This document shows, one piece after another, positions 1 to 12,367 of a stretch of DNA of 64,000 nucleotides. Under the pieces are notes generated by a model. That model did no database searches. It was not told the origin of the DNA and saw nothing but the letters and a program-made list of their open reading frames with translations. The translations under genes and the position numbers were made by a program. The stretch comes from Pseudoxanthomonas sp. SL93 (GTDB lineage Bacteria; Pseudomonadota; Gammaproteobacteria; Xanthomonadales; Xanthomonadaceae), in assembly GCF_026625825.1 (NCBI RefSeq), contig NZ_CP113065.1:1054001-1118000 (forward strand), written 5' to 3'. How positions within the stretch are numbered: the first letter of the stretch is position 1; each line of letters opens with the position of its first letter.

Positions 1-977
1 AGTTGCGGATCTGGCTGCCCCAGCCGATGTCGGACTTGGTGGCTTCCACCGCATCGCGCTCGGCATTGCGCTTCTGGATCTCCAGTTCGTACAGCTTGGC
101 GGCCAGCATCTTCATCGCGTTGTCGCGGTTCTGGTGCTGGCTGCGGCCGGTCTGGCACGCCACCACGATGCCGGTCGGCACGTGGGTGATGCGCACGGCC
201 GACTCGGTCTTGTTGACGTGCTGGCCGCCGGCGCCGGAGGACCGGTACACGTCGGTCTTCAGGTCGGCCGGATTGATGTCGATGTCGATGTTGTCGTCGA
301 CTTCAGGCGACACGAACACCGAGGTGAAGCTGGTGTGGCGGCGATTGTCGGAGTCGAACGGCGACTTGCGCACCAGGCGGTGCACGCCGGTTTCAGTCTT
401 CAGCCAGCCGTAGGCGAAATCGCCTTCCACGCGCAACGTGGCGGACTTGATGCCGGCCACGTCGCCGCCGCTGGCTTCCATCAGCTCGGTCTTCCAGCCG
501 CGCGACTCGCACCAGCGCAGGTACATGCGCAGCAGGATTTCGGCCCAGTCCTGGGCCTCGGTGCCACCGGCGCCGGCCTGGATGTCGACGAACGCATTCG
601 AGCTGTCCATCTTGCCGGAGAACATGCGCTGGAACTCCAGCTTGTCCACATGCGTGGCATAGCGCTCGACGTCGGCCACCACGGCATGCGCGGTGTCCTC
701 GTCGTCCTCGCTTTCGGCCAGCTCCAGCAGTTCTTCCGCACCGACCAGGCCTTCGTCGATCGAGCGGATGCCGTTGACGGTCTTGTCCAGCAGCGAACGC
801 TCGCGGCCCAGGGCCTGCGCGGTTTCGGGGTTGTTCCAGATATCGGGGCTTTCCAGCTCCCGGTTCACTTCTTCCAGACGCTCACGCTTGGCGTCGTAGT
901 CAAAGATACCCCCGGAGCGAAGCCAACCGTTCCTGCAGGTCGGCGATGCGCTGGCGGATGGGATTCAGTTCAATCAT
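1..977 (-). CDS. prfB: Peptide chain release factor 2 (RF2), C-terminus cut by window edge
   Basis: RF2 releases finished peptides at UGA and UAA codons. The frame opens at the ATG at 977 with [10 protein letters not shown], runs 25 codons and meets an in-frame TGA at 900-902. The downstream +1 frame continues as [16 protein letters not shown] and carries the family's GGQ loop ([17 protein letters not shown]) that enters the peptidyl transferase centre. Translation therefore needs the classical RF2 programmed +1 frameshift, whose signals are present (see separate entry). The last part of domain 3 is beyond base 1. In Xanthomonads lysS and the rpfG-rpfC-rpfF cluster usually follow, which would lie outside this window. 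An ordinary ORF caller would split this gene. Confidence 0.96.
899..915 (-). promoter_or_regulatory. RF2 programmed +1 frameshift site
   Basis: Read on the minus strand the site is CGGGGGTATCTTTGAC: an internal Shine-Dalgarno-like GGGGG, the slippery CTT codon, and TGA followed by C, the poor-termination context. When RF2 is scarce the ribosome pauses at TGA and slips from CTT to TTT, then reads GAC. This is the autoregulatory site known from Escherichia coli, conserved here in every key element. Confidence 0.95.
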
Positions 978-1125
978 GGTGCGGCGCGTGTGGGGTTGAG
1001 TCGGCCGGAAAGGATACCAGAGCGCCGTCGGGACGGGATTTCCGCCCGCGCGGCCCGTGCCTGGACCGGTTGCGGAACAGGACTTGCAACGCGAACCAGG
1101 CCACACCGACCGCGTAGGAACCGGC

Positions 1126-3048
1126 ATGCCCCCCGTCCCCTCCCTGCCCCGCCTGCTGTGCTTCCCGCTGCTGTTTGCCAGCCTGTGGGGCTTGCCTTCG
1201 GCGTGGGCCTCGACGCCCGTCCAAGCGGCCACCTCAGTGCATGCGGACACCATCGCCCGCTGCCTGAAGCTGCGGCGCGACCAGCCCAGGACGGCGGTCG
1301 CGCTGGCCGAATCCCTGCTGGCGACGCCAGGGCTGCCGGTCGAGGACGAACTGAAGACGCTCAGCTGCCTTGGCATCGCGGCAGGCCTGCTGGGCGACGA
1401 TGCGCGCGCGACCGCAGCCGCGGCGCGCATGGAGCAGCAGGTCCAGGCACATCCCGCGCTGGCGCCCGATTTCACGCTGCGCGCGTATTCCCAGGCCGGC
1501 TCCGTCTACCAGGGCGCCGGACAGATCCATCGGGCCGAGGCGGCCTATCTGCAGGCGTACCGGATTTCCCAGCAGCTGGATGAGCGCGAGGCCGCCCTGA
1601 TCCAGGCCGCCACCCTGACCAACATCGGACTGATCCACGCCGACTATCTGGATTCGCCGGAGGTCGCCGACAGCTATTACCGGAAAGCCTTGGCCGCCGC
1701 CCGCTCGGTGCAGCTGGAAGACCCGCTGATCCTCCACAACCATGCGCTGAACCTGGTGAAGCTGGGTCGCGATACGGAAGCCCTGTCCGTCATCGACGAA
1801 GGCGAGGCCATGGCGAGACGCAAGGATGCCGTCGCGGTCACGCAGCGCCTCCGTGCCGAACGCGCCGGCCTCTGGATCCGCCAGGGGCGCCTGGAAGAAG
1901 CGCGCGCGTTGCTGGGCCAGGTCATCCACGAACAACGCCGCGACGCGGACCAGCCCGGGCTTGCCGGCTCGCTCGCCAAGCGCTCAACGCTCGAACGACT
2001 GGCTGGCGAACCCAACCGCGCCCTGGCAACGGCCGAAGAAGCCTGGCAACTGGTGGAAGGAACCGCGCAGCCGCAGAAACAGCGCGAGGTGCTGCTGGCC
2101 TGGATCGGTGCGCACGCGGCGCTCGGACAGGCCGAGAAAGCCTTGCAGGTGGGCGCCCGCCTGCAGACGCTGGACATGGAAGCCCTGAAACAGCAGCGAC
2201 TCGACCTGCTCGCCGATCTGCAGGCACGCAGCGAGAGCGCCAATGCCCAGCGCGAAGTGCAGCGCCTGCAGCACGAAGCCCAGATCCGCTCTCTCAACGA
2301 CGACCGGTCGCGGCTGCTGCGTCGCGCGGGCATGGGCGCGTTGGCCTTGCTGGTGGTGGCGGGGCTGGCGTTCGGGCTGATGCAGCGGCGCAGGAACCGG
2401 CAGCTGCGCGCGGTCAGCGCGACGGATCCGTTGACCGGCCTGCTGAACCGGCGTGCGGCGACGCGCGCCCTCCAGGCGATGTCGTCGCAACGCCCGAGCC
2501 CCGGCACGCGGCACACGGTGTTCCTGATCGACATCGACCATTTCAAACGGGTCAACGACACCTTTGGCCACCACGCGGGCGACGCGGTGCTGGTCGAACT
2601 GGCCCTTGCCCTGAGAGATGCCTGCCGGCCGGGTGACGTGGTCTCCCGCTGGGGCGGCGAGGAATTCCTGGTGGGCTGCACCGATCTTCCTGCCGCACAG
2701 GCCTGTGCCATCGCCGCGCGACTGCAGCAGACCCTGGGCGCCAGCCGCGAACTGGCGCCGGGGCAGTCATGGACCCTGAGCGTTTCGCTGGGCTTTGCGC
2801 CCTTCCCCTTCTTCGAAGATGCCGACCCCAGCTGGGACTATGCATTGCGCATGGCCGACCGCGCGCTGTATGCCGCCAAGGATCATCGCGATGCGTGGGC
2901 CGGATTGTGGGGCCGCCGCCTGCCGCGCGAGGTCGCGCCATCGGACGTGCTGGAGCAGCCTGAACCCCATGTCCGCAACGGCATCATCGAACTGCTGGCC
3001 AGCTACCCCATGGACCATCTTCACGCGCATCCGGCCCAGGCCGCCTAG
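1126..3048 (+). CDS. Membrane-anchored TPR-containing diguanylate cyclase (GGDEF)
   Basis: A 640-residue predicted diguanylate cyclase making c-di-GMP from two GTP. I chose the ATG at 1126 because it starts a clear signal peptide (MPPVPSLPRLLCFPLLFASL); an upstream in-frame ATG at 1057 would bury it. Residues about 30-390 are helical TPR-like repeats, probably periplasmic, followed by one membrane helix near 400-420 (ALALLVVAGLAFGLM) and a cytoplasmic GGDEF domain to the end. The active site is GGEEF at 510-514. An RPGD inhibitory site sits exactly five residues upstream, so product feedback is expected. The TPR domain probably senses a protein or peptide outside the membrane. The gene ends tail-to-tail with the LytTR gene, sharing CTAG. 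Confidence 0.9.
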   Translation: MPPVPSLPRLLCFPLLFASLWGLPSAWASTPVQAATSVHADTIARCLKLRRDQPRTAVALAESLLATPGLPVEDELKTLSCLGIAAGLLGDDARATAAAARMEQQVQAHPALAPDFTLRAYSQAGSVYQGAGQIHRAEAAYLQAYRISQQLDEREAALIQAATLTNIGLIHADYLDSPEVADSYYRKALAAARSVQLEDPLILHNHALNLVKLGRDTEALSVIDEGEAMARRKDAVAVTQRLRAERAGLWIRQGRLEEARALLGQVIHEQRRDADQPGLAGSLAKRSTLERLAGEPNRALATAEEAWQLVEGTAQPQKQREVLLAWIGAHAALGQAEKALQVGARLQTLDMEALKQQRLDLLADLQARSESANAQREVQRLQHEAQIRSLNDDRSRLLRRAGMGALALLVVAGLAFGLMQRRRNRQLRAVSATDPLTGLLNRRAATRALQAMSSQRPSPGTRHTVFLIDIDHFKRVNDTFGHHAGDAVLVELALALRDACRPGDVVSRWGGEEFLVGCTDLPAAQACAIAARLQQTLGASRELAPGQSWTLSVSLGFAPFPFFEDADPSWDYALRMADRALYAAKDHRDAWAGLWGRRLPREVAPSDVLEQPEPHVRNGIIELLASYPMDHLHAHPAQAA

Positions 3049-3941
3049 GCGACTTCGGCGCCGGTGCGCACGCGCAGGTCCTGCCGGTAGCGGCGACTGC
3101 AGGGGAGCACGGTGCCGTCACGCAGGTGTACGCGTGCGTCCCCGGTGTCCAACGGCTCGATCGACGCGACGTGATCCAGCGACACCAGGTAGCTGCGATG
3201 GATGCGCGCGAACCTGCGCGGATCCAGCCGCGCCTGTATGCCGGCGATGGTGCTGCGCAACGGATAATCGTGGGCACGTACCCGCAGATTGACGTAGTTA
3301 CCCGAGGCCTGCATCCATTCGATGTCCTGCGCGGCCACCAGGAATTCACGCCCCAGCTTGCGCACCAGGAACCGTTCCGGCCGGTCGACCGGCTCCACCG
3401 GCGGACCTTCGTCGGGCACGTCGAGCAGGCTGGCCTCGCCCTGCCAGCGGCGCAGCAGGAAGCGGTAGCCTTCCATCGTCACCACGATCGACGCGAAGCT
3501 GCGCACGTCCTTGAGATACTCGTAGAGCAGCTCGCGTGGCCACGGGCCGAACTCGTACTGCATGCCCTGCCAGCGGTAGACCAGCATGCGCAGCGCCACC
3601 ATGCCCAGCACGTGGACGATGCAGACCACCAGGCTGGCCACCACGTAGCCCGCAAGGTCGCGCCGCCAATGGTCCCAGTGGAACGGGAACCGGCGCGTGT
3701 ACCAGGCGATGGCGGGGATCAGCACCAGCAGCCACATCACCGCGCTGCTGCCTTCCCAGACCACCGGCTCCCAGCCCTGGATCGTCGAATCGCCACGCCG
3801 TATCTCGATGAGCGTGGTGAGGCTGTTGCCCGCCCAGTTCGTCCCCAGCAGCAGCACCCAGAAGCCGACTTCGACCCAGCGCTTCCATGGCAGGTAGCGT
3901 TCGTAGGGCGTGGGAAGCGGGCTGCGGGTGGATGAGTTCAT
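3045..3941 (-). CDS. Membrane-bound LytTR-family DNA-binding regulator (RpfD-like)
   Basis: A 298-residue regulator. The N-terminal half has about four membrane helices (for example VGFWVLLLGTNWAG and LAGYVVASLVVCIVHVLGMV). Residues about 195-295 form a LytTR DNA-binding domain, recognisable from EWMQASGNYVNLRV and RFARIHRSYLVSLDHV. It lacks a receiver domain, so it is probably a one-component sensor that binds DNA while in the membrane. Its place next to prfB and near recJ-rpfE resembles rpfD of Xanthomonas campestris, also a LytTR protein; that orthology is from memory and position, not from an alignment. The start at 3941 has no Shine-Dalgarno but a TAGAAT box 6 nt upstream. The stop overlaps that of the convergent GGDEF gene. 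Confidence 0.85.
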   Translation of the reverse strand: MNSSTRSPLPTPYERYLPWKRWVEVGFWVLLLGTNWAGNSLTTLIEIRRGDSTIQGWEPVVWEGSSAVMWLLVLIPAIAWYTRRFPFHWDHWRRDLAGYVVASLVVCIVHVLGMVALRMLVYRWQGMQYEFGPWPRELLYEYLKDVRSFASIVVTMEGYRFLLRRWQGEASLLDVPDEGPPVEPVDRPERFLVRKLGREFLVAAQDIEWMQASGNYVNLRVRAHDYPLRSTIAGIQARLDPRRFARIHRSYLVSLDHVASIEPLDTGDARVHLRDGTVLPCSRRYRQDLRVRTGAEVA

Positions 3942-3947
3942 TGCCGC

Positions 3948-3953
3948 ATTCTA
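3948..3953 (-). promoter_or_regulatory. Candidate -10 box for a leaderless LytTR mRNA
   Basis: On the minus strand TAGAAT is followed by six bases (GCGGCA) and then the ATG at 3941. Transcription would begin at or next to the start codon. No Shine-Dalgarno is visible and no good -35 was found, so the call rests on the -10 and on the same layout at other genes in the window. Confidence 0.5.
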
Positions 3954-4094
3954 CGATCTGCCTGCATTCCGGCTGCTGCGGTTCGTCCCTGCCATCCGCC
4001 ATCCGTCCCTGCCGGCATGCGGAACATCACCCCGCAGTGGCGCGGGACCGCGGACGCCGCGAAGCTGCACCCAACGCCTCCTCCTGGACCCCTC

Positions 4095-5300
4095 ATGCAA
4101 CGCCGCCACGACCTTGATGCGATCCGCGTCGCCGCCTTCGCCCTGCTGGTGCTGTACCACGTGGGCATGTATTACGTGAGCTGGGACTGGCATGTGAAGA
4201 GCGCCAGCGCCGGTCCGGCGCTCGAGCCCTTCATGCTGCTGAGCAGTCCGTGGCGGTTGGCGCTGTTGTTCCTGGTCTCGGGCGCGGCCACGGCCTTCCT
4301 GCTGGAGAAAGCCCCGGGCGGCTTTCTTAAAAGTCGGTCGTGGCGCCTGCTGGTGCCGCTGGTGTTCGGCATGCTGGTGATCGTGCCGCCGCAGTCGTAT
4401 TACGAAGTGCTGGATTCGCGCATCCCCGGTGGTTACCACGACGGCTATCTGGCGTTCTGGGGCCGCTACCTGGCCGGGGACGGCAGTTTCTGCGACGACG
4501 ACGGTTGCCTGGAGGTCCCCACCTGGAACCACCTGTGGTTCGTCGCCTACCTGTGGGTATACACCGTCGTGGCCTGGGCCATCGGCCGGTCCGCACCGGC
4601 CGCGCTCGCCCGCATGCGCACCCGGCTGGGAGGCTGGCTGTCGGGCAGTGCGGCGCTGTGGGCACCCATCGTCCTGCTGGCCGTCGTGCGCGTGGCGCTG
4701 GTGGGCCGTTTCGAATCCACCCACGCCCTGGTCGACGACTGGTACAACCACGCGCAGTACTTCAGCGTGTTCGCGCTGGGCTTCCTGCTCGCGCGCGCAG
4801 AGGCGTTCTGGGAAGCACTGCAGCGGCTGCGTTGGGTTTCGCTGGTGCTGGCGACGGCCAGCTATGCGTTCATCGTCTGGCATTTCTACGGGTCCGGCTA
4901 TGGCGAAGACCTGCCGCCGCCGGACGCATTGCGTACGCTGCAGCGCGTGGTATGGGCGACCAACCAGTGGGGCGTCATCGCCTCGATCTGCGGATTCGCC
5001 TACCGGTTCCGCCATGCCGACAGCAAAGCGTTGCGCTATCTGGTGCCGGCGGTATTCCCGGTCTACATCCTGCACCAGACGGTCATCGTGATGGCGGCCT
5101 ACCAGCTGAAGCCCCTGGGGATCCCGGCGCTGCTGGAAGGCCCGCTGCTGGTCGCCCTGACCTTCGGTGCATGCTTCGGGGGCTACGCAATCATCCGCCG
5201 GGTGCGCTGGCTGCGCCCCTTGTTCGGCCTGAAAGCGCGCGAAGACCGGCCCACTGCTTCACGCCAGACCTCCGCCGGCATGGCCGCTGACGAACGCTGA
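4095..5300 (+). CDS. Acyltransferase-3 family integral membrane protein
   Basis: A 401-residue membrane protein of the acyltransferase-3 family (OafA/MdoC type), which moves acyl groups such as acetyl or succinyl onto cell-surface carbohydrates. The start at 4095 gives the family signature RRHDLDAIRVAAFALLVLYH, including the conserved first-helix Arg and His. About ten hydrophobic helices follow (for example APIVLLAVVRVALV and YLVPAVFPVYILHQTVIVM). The C-terminal stretch with YILHQ resembles glucan biosynthesis protein C. The substrate cannot be told from the sequence. It stands alone, convergent with recJ 14 bp downstream and divergent from the LytTR gene. Confidence 0.85.
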   Translation: MQRRHDLDAIRVAAFALLVLYHVGMYYVSWDWHVKSASAGPALEPFMLLSSPWRLALLFLVSGAATAFLLEKAPGGFLKSRSWRLLVPLVFGMLVIVPPQSYYEVLDSRIPGGYHDGYLAFWGRYLAGDGSFCDDDGCLEVPTWNHLWFVAYLWVYTVVAWAIGRSAPAALARMRTRLGGWLSGSAALWAPIVLLAVVRVALVGRFESTHALVDDWYNHAQYFSVFALGFLLARAEAFWEALQRLRWVSLVLATASYAFIVWHFYGSGYGEDLPPPDALRTLQRVVWATNQWGVIASICGFAYRFRHADSKALRYLVPAVFPVYILHQTVIVMAAYQLKPLGIPALLEGPLLVALTFGACFGGYAIIRRVRWLRPLFGLKAREDRPTASRQTSAGMAADER

Positions 5301-5314
5301 CAACCCACCCCGGA

Positions 5315-7048
5315 TCAGGCGGGATCGGCCGCCTGCCAGTGCCGCAGCACCAGCTGGATGCCGCGGCGGTCCTGCCAGTCGTTGGTGTCCAACTGATAGG
5401 CCGCATGGATGCGCGGCGGCGGCGGCTGGTCGTTCCAGCCGCTGAAATGGATGGCGCTGAGGGGCTGTGGCCGACCGGCGGCACGCAGCGAGAGTTTCAG
5501 GTGGCGCTCGCCGACGACGCGCCAGTCCAGCACATCGAACACGCCATCGAACAGCGGCTCGGGAAAGCCCTGCCCCCACGGTCCCGCGCTGCGCAGCGCG
5601 TCGGCATGCGCGCGATCCAGTTCGTGCGCCTGCAGTTCGCCGTCGCTCGACAGCTCGGCCTGCAGCAGCGAATCGTCCAGCATCGCCGCCGCCTGCCGGT
5701 GGAAGGCATCACGGAACGCGGACAGCCCGCTCTCCTCCAGGGTGAGGCCTGCGGCCATCGCGTGGCCACCGAACTTTTCCATCAGTCCCGGGTGCGCGGC
5801 ATCGATCGCCGCCAGCGCGTCGCGGATATGGAAGCCCGGAATGGACCGGGCCGAGCCGCGCAAGGTGGTGCTGCCCGGTTCGGCGGGCGCGAAGGCGATC
5901 ACCGGACGATGCAGGCGCTCCTTCATCTTGGAGGCGACCAGTCCGACCACGCCCGGATGCCACTCCGCATCGAACAGGCAGGGCGCCAGCGGCGGCTGTC
6001 CGTCCGGTGAGGCGTCGACACGCGCCAACGCCACCTGCGCTTCGTCCGTCATCTGCTGCTGCACGCCGCGACGTTCGGCATTGATGCCGTCGAGTACCCG
6101 TGCGATCTCTTCCGCCTGCGTGGCGTCGTCGCACAACAGGCATTCGATGCCGAGTGCCATGTCCTCCAGGCGGCCGGCGGCATTCAGGCGGGGCGCGATG
6201 GCAAAGCCGATGTCGGTGGCCGTCAACTGCGCGGCCTCGCGCCCGGAGACACGGATCAGCGCCTGCAGGCCCGCACTGCCCTGTCCCGCGCGAAGGCGGC
6301 GAAGGCCCGCGCCCACCAGCGCACGGTTGTTGGTGTCCAGCGGCACCAGGTCGGCGACGGTACCCACGGCCACCAGGTCCAGCAGCGCGGAAAGATCGGG
6401 CTCGGCACCGGTGAACGCGCCGCGTTCGCGCAGGACGCGCCGCAGCGCCAGCAACACGTAGAACATCACGCCGACGCCGGCCAGCATCTTGCTGGGGAAC
6501 GGATCACCCCGCAGGTTCGGATTGACGATGGCGTCGGCGAGCGGCAACACCTCGCCCGGAAGATGGTGGTCGGTGACCAGCACCTGCCAGCCTCGCGCTT
6601 TCGCCGCACCGATGCCCTTGTGGCAGGCGATGCCGTGGTCCACGGTGACCAGCAGGTCGGGCTTCAATGCCGCCAGTTCGTCCACCAGCGCCGGCGACAG
6701 GCCGTAGCCGTGCACCATGCGGTTGGGCACCGCCGGCGAAACCCGACGTGCGCCCAGCAGGCGCAGGCCACGCACGCCCAGCGCACAGGCGGTGGCGCCG
6801 TCGCAGTCGAAATCGCCGACGATGACGATGTGGCGGTCGTGCGCGATGGCATCGGCCAGCAACGCGGTGGCGGCATCGAGGCCGCCGAGCGAATCCGGCG
6901 ACAGCAGTTGCGCCAGGCGTGGCTGTGCCTGGTCGGGGCTCAATGCACCCCGCGCTTCATAGATGCGCCGCAGCAGCGGTGGGACGGCGTCCGGCCATTG
7001 CCCTTCGGCCTCGACCGCGCGCCGGCGGATCCGCGGCGCAGGCGTCAT
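5315..7048 (-). CDS. recJ: Single-stranded-DNA-specific 5'-3' exonuclease RecJ
   Basis: RecJ degrades single-stranded DNA 5' to 3' in RecF recombination, mismatch repair and base-excision repair. The 577-residue product has the DHH phosphoesterase motifs in order: VIVGDFDCDGATA (about 76-88), VTVDHGIACH and VLVTDHHLPG, then a DHHA1 domain with SARSIPGFHIRDAL and FGGHAMAAGLTL, and a C-terminal OB-fold-like region. The ATG at 7048 overlaps the stop of rpfE by 4 nt (ATGA), so the two are translationally coupled. A longer open frame upstream of 7048 is only antisense-like read-through inside rpfE. The order recJ-rpfE-greA is that of the Xanthomonas rpf flank. Confidence 0.96.
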   Translation of the reverse strand: MTPAPRIRRRAVEAEGQWPDAVPPLLRRIYEARGALSPDQAQPRLAQLLSPDSLGGLDAATALLADAIAHDRHIVIVGDFDCDGATACALGVRGLRLLGARRVSPAVPNRMVHGYGLSPALVDELAALKPDLLVTVDHGIACHKGIGAAKARGWQVLVTDHHLPGEVLPLADAIVNPNLRGDPFPSKMLAGVGVMFYVLLALRRVLRERGAFTGAEPDLSALLDLVAVGTVADLVPLDTNNRALVGAGLRRLRAGQGSAGLQALIRVSGREAAQLTATDIGFAIAPRLNAAGRLEDMALGIECLLCDDATQAEEIARVLDGINAERRGVQQQMTDEAQVALARVDASPDGQPPLAPCLFDAEWHPGVVGLVASKMKERLHRPVIAFAPAEPGSTTLRGSARSIPGFHIRDALAAIDAAHPGLMEKFGGHAMAAGLTLEESGLSAFRDAFHRQAAAMLDDSLLQAELSSDGELQAHELDRAHADALRSAGPWGQGFPEPLFDGVFDVLDWRVVGERHLKLSLRAAGRPQPLSAIHFSGWNDQPPPPRIHAAYQLDTNDWQDRRGIQLVLRHWQAADPA

Positions 7049-7998
7049 GCCGGCACGTGGTCCGGCCGCAGGGTATCCAGGCGCGGCATGGACCGCCGCC
7101 AGAAGCGCCAGCGCTGCTCGCGTTTCAGCAGGAACTGCGCGCCATCTTCGAAGTCCAGCGTCAGGGCATCCAGCTCGCGCTGCGCCAGGGCGGCCAGCAA
7201 CGGTCGCAGCGCATCCTGGCAGAACCGGTCGAGGTTGCGCAGATGGCGCAGGTCGATCAGCGCATCCACACCGCCCTCGCCATTGGCGTGCCCGGCATCC
7301 ACGCCGGCCGCCTGGGCAAGCGCGCGCAGCAGCACGTCGTTGCCCTTCACCTGGCGGAAGCCCGTGCGCACGAAATCCGGCAACGCACCGCCGCCCCAGA
7401 ACCACAGCGAGTTCACGGGCGGCTTGCCCTGCGCCACGCGCTGTGCGTTCCATGGGTGGTTATGCAGCGTCACCTGCGCCTCGCTGAGCAGGGCGCGCCA
7501 GCGACGGCCCGCCTCTCCGGCGGGCAGGTGTGCGAACAGGTCATCCCCCAGCACGTCATCTACCGGCACGAAGGCAGGCAATGGCGTGCCGGGTGGCAGG
7601 CGCAGGTACCAGCGCGATGGCTGGGGCGCATCCAGCAGCATGCCGGCATCGCCGAACAAGGGCTTCAGCGCCGGCAGGAGCCGCGTGGCATCTTCCTCGG
7701 TGATGCCCAAGGCATCGCCATGCGCCAGCATCCGCGCACCGCTCATGTCGGGCGAGATGCGGCAGGGATCGGCACGCAGCCAGGTGGCACCGGCGGCGTC
7801 GCCGGCATCGAGCTGCCGCGTGAGCGCCGCCACCGGCCAATGGTCAGGCGTCAGCTGGAACTGCCTACGCAGCTGCGCCAGCTCGCCCGCTTCCACCGCG
7901 CTGCGGTCGGCACGGCCAAGCGCACGTGCCACGTCAGGCGCAAGCACCTGCCCGACCAGTCGGGTACGGGCAGGCAGCAGCAGCGTAGCCAGCGCCAT
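7045..7998 (-). CDS. rpfE: RpfE-type protein (COG4255-like, phosphoglycerate-mutase-like)
   Basis: A 317-residue cytoplasmic protein with no signal peptide or membrane helix. Proteins at this position between recJ and greA in Xanthomonads are named regulatory protein RpfE because mutants were found in screens for pathogenicity-factor regulation; the biochemical role is not established. Conserved-looking stretches are TWLRADPCRISPDMSGARML, NSLWFWGGGALPD and ALTLDFEDGAQFLLKREQRWRFWRR. The first two resemble the family sometimes annotated as phosphoglycerate mutase, but no complete metal-binding set of that enzyme can be made out. It overlaps recJ by 4 nt and starts 5 bp after greA, so it probably belongs to one car-greA-rpfE-recJ transcript. 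Confidence 0.8.
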   Translation of the reverse strand: MALATLLLPARTRLVGQVLAPDVARALGRADRSAVEAGELAQLRRQFQLTPDHWPVAALTRQLDAGDAAGATWLRADPCRISPDMSGARMLAHGDALGITEEDATRLLPALKPLFGDAGMLLDAPQPSRWYLRLPPGTPLPAFVPVDDVLGDDLFAHLPAGEAGRRWRALLSEAQVTLHNHPWNAQRVAQGKPPVNSLWFWGGGALPDFVRTGFRQVKGNDVLLRALAQAAGVDAGHANGEGGVDALIDLRHLRNLDRFCQDALRPLLAALAQRELDALTLDFEDGAQFLLKREQRWRFWRRSMPRLDTLRPDHVPA

Positions 7999-8003
7999 GG
8001 AGG

Positions 8004-8476
8004 TCAGTCGGCGTAGGAGACGCTGACGATTTCGTACTCGCGCTGGCCGGCCGGCGCATCGATGGTGACCGAGTCGCCCTCGTGCTTGCCGATCAACGCG
8101 CGGGCCAGCGGCGAGGAGATCGCGATCAGGCCCAGCTTGATGTCCGCCTCCAGGTCGCCGACGACCTGGTAACGCTTCTCCTCGTCGGTATCCACGTCGG
8201 CCAGCACCACCTTGGCACCGAACACGATGCGCGTGCCCGCATTGAGCTTGGTGACGTCGATGATCTCAGAGTGCGACAGTTCGCCTTCCAGCTGCTTGAT
8301 GCGGCCTTCGATGAAGCCCTGCTGCTCGCGGGCGGCGTGGTACTCGGCGTTTTCCTTCAGGTCACCGTGCGCGCGTGCCTCGGCGATGGCGGTGATCACT
8401 TCCGGCCGCTTCACCGTCTTCAGCAGATCCAGTTCCTGGCGCAGGCGCTGCGCGCCCTGCATGGTCAATGGGGCTC

Positions 8477-8480
<4 letters not shown>
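8004..8480 (-). CDS. greA: Transcription elongation factor GreA
   Basis: GreA stimulates RNA polymerase to cleave backtracked RNA. The 158-residue product has the N-terminal coiled coil with the acidic tip ([20 protein letters not shown], about 36-55) and the C-terminal FKBP-like domain ending [18 protein letters not shown]. The start is GTG at 8480, which gives [14 protein letters not shown], matching the family N-terminus. It lies inside the carB stop (GTGA, 4-nt overlap). A Shine-Dalgarno AAGGAG sits 8 nt upstream, inside the last codons of carB. Translation is therefore probably coupled to carB. Confidence 0.96.
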
Positions 8481-11719
<3,239 letters not shown>

Positions 11720-11741
11720 GCTGTCCTCGATCTGTTGCTTG

Positions 11742-11771
11742 GCCGTCGCGCGCCCCGGGCGGCGCGACGGC
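11742..11771 (-). other. Strong intercistronic hairpin upstream of carB
   Basis: A perfect 10-bp inverted repeat (GCCGTCGCGC / GCGCGACGGC) with a 10-nt GC-rich loop lies 23 bp before carB. No U-tract follows it on the minus strand, so it is not a standard terminator. It could stabilise or process the carA-carB message, or act as a weak attenuator. Confidence 0.5.
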
Positions 11772-11812
11772 GGGTAAGGCGTGTTCCGGCCGGTGGCCGG
11801 TGCTCGGCCACG

Positions 11813-12367
11813 TTATTCGGCGATACCGCACCTGGCCATGGCGCCGACCATGAAGGTCTCGAGTTCGGCGTCGGCCATCTTCAATGCCGGGAAGTCGCGT
11901 TCCAGCACCTTTGCGGCCGGCGTGGCCATGAACGTCATCATGTCGCCCATCTCTTCGGCATTCATGTCGCCCAGCGCGGCCTCCGGCGTGGGCGCCGGCT
12001 TGCCGTCCATGCTGGCCTGCACACCCGCCTGCACGAACGACATCAGCTTTCGCCCGCCCGCGGTGTCGGCGAATGCCAGCCATTCGCTGGCGGTCTGCTC
12101 GTCGCCGAACAGGTCCTTGAACGCGTCGGACATCTGCCCGGCCATCATCGGCGTCATCTCGCCAAGCAGGCACGCGCGCTGCGTGGCCTTCATCGCCACG
12201 AAGACCGGCTGCTCGCCGAACTGGTCGGTGATCACCTTCTCGATGGCGCCTTCGAAGCCCATCATCCGCTGCAGGCGCACCACCTGGTCATCGGTGGGCA
12301 CCGCGGCGGCGGCCGGCAAGGCCACCATCGCCAGCACACCGGCCAGCAGCCAGGGACGCAGGTTCAT
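11813..12367 (-). CDS. Secreted protein of unknown function between carA and carB
   Basis: I do not recognise this 184-residue protein. It starts with a clear signal peptide ([20 protein letters not shown], cleavage after AAA), so it is exported. The mature part is mostly helical, with a methionine-rich [19 protein letters not shown] segment and two cysteines (in [10 protein letters not shown] and MARCGIAE) that could form a disulphide. Its ATG overlaps the carA stop by 4 nt, so it is co-translated with carA although nothing suggests a role in carbamoyl phosphate synthesis. A role as an envelope passenger of the operon is only a guess. Confidence 0.75.
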   Translation of the reverse strand: MNLRPWLLAGVLAMVALPAAAAVPTDDQVVRLQRMMGFEGAIEKVITDQFGEQPVFVAMKATQRACLLGEMTPMMAGQMSDAFKDLFGDEQTASEWLAFADTAGGRKLMSFVQAGVQASMDGKPAPTPEAALGDMNAEEMGDMMTFMATPAAKVLERDFPALKMADAELETFMVGAMARCGIAE

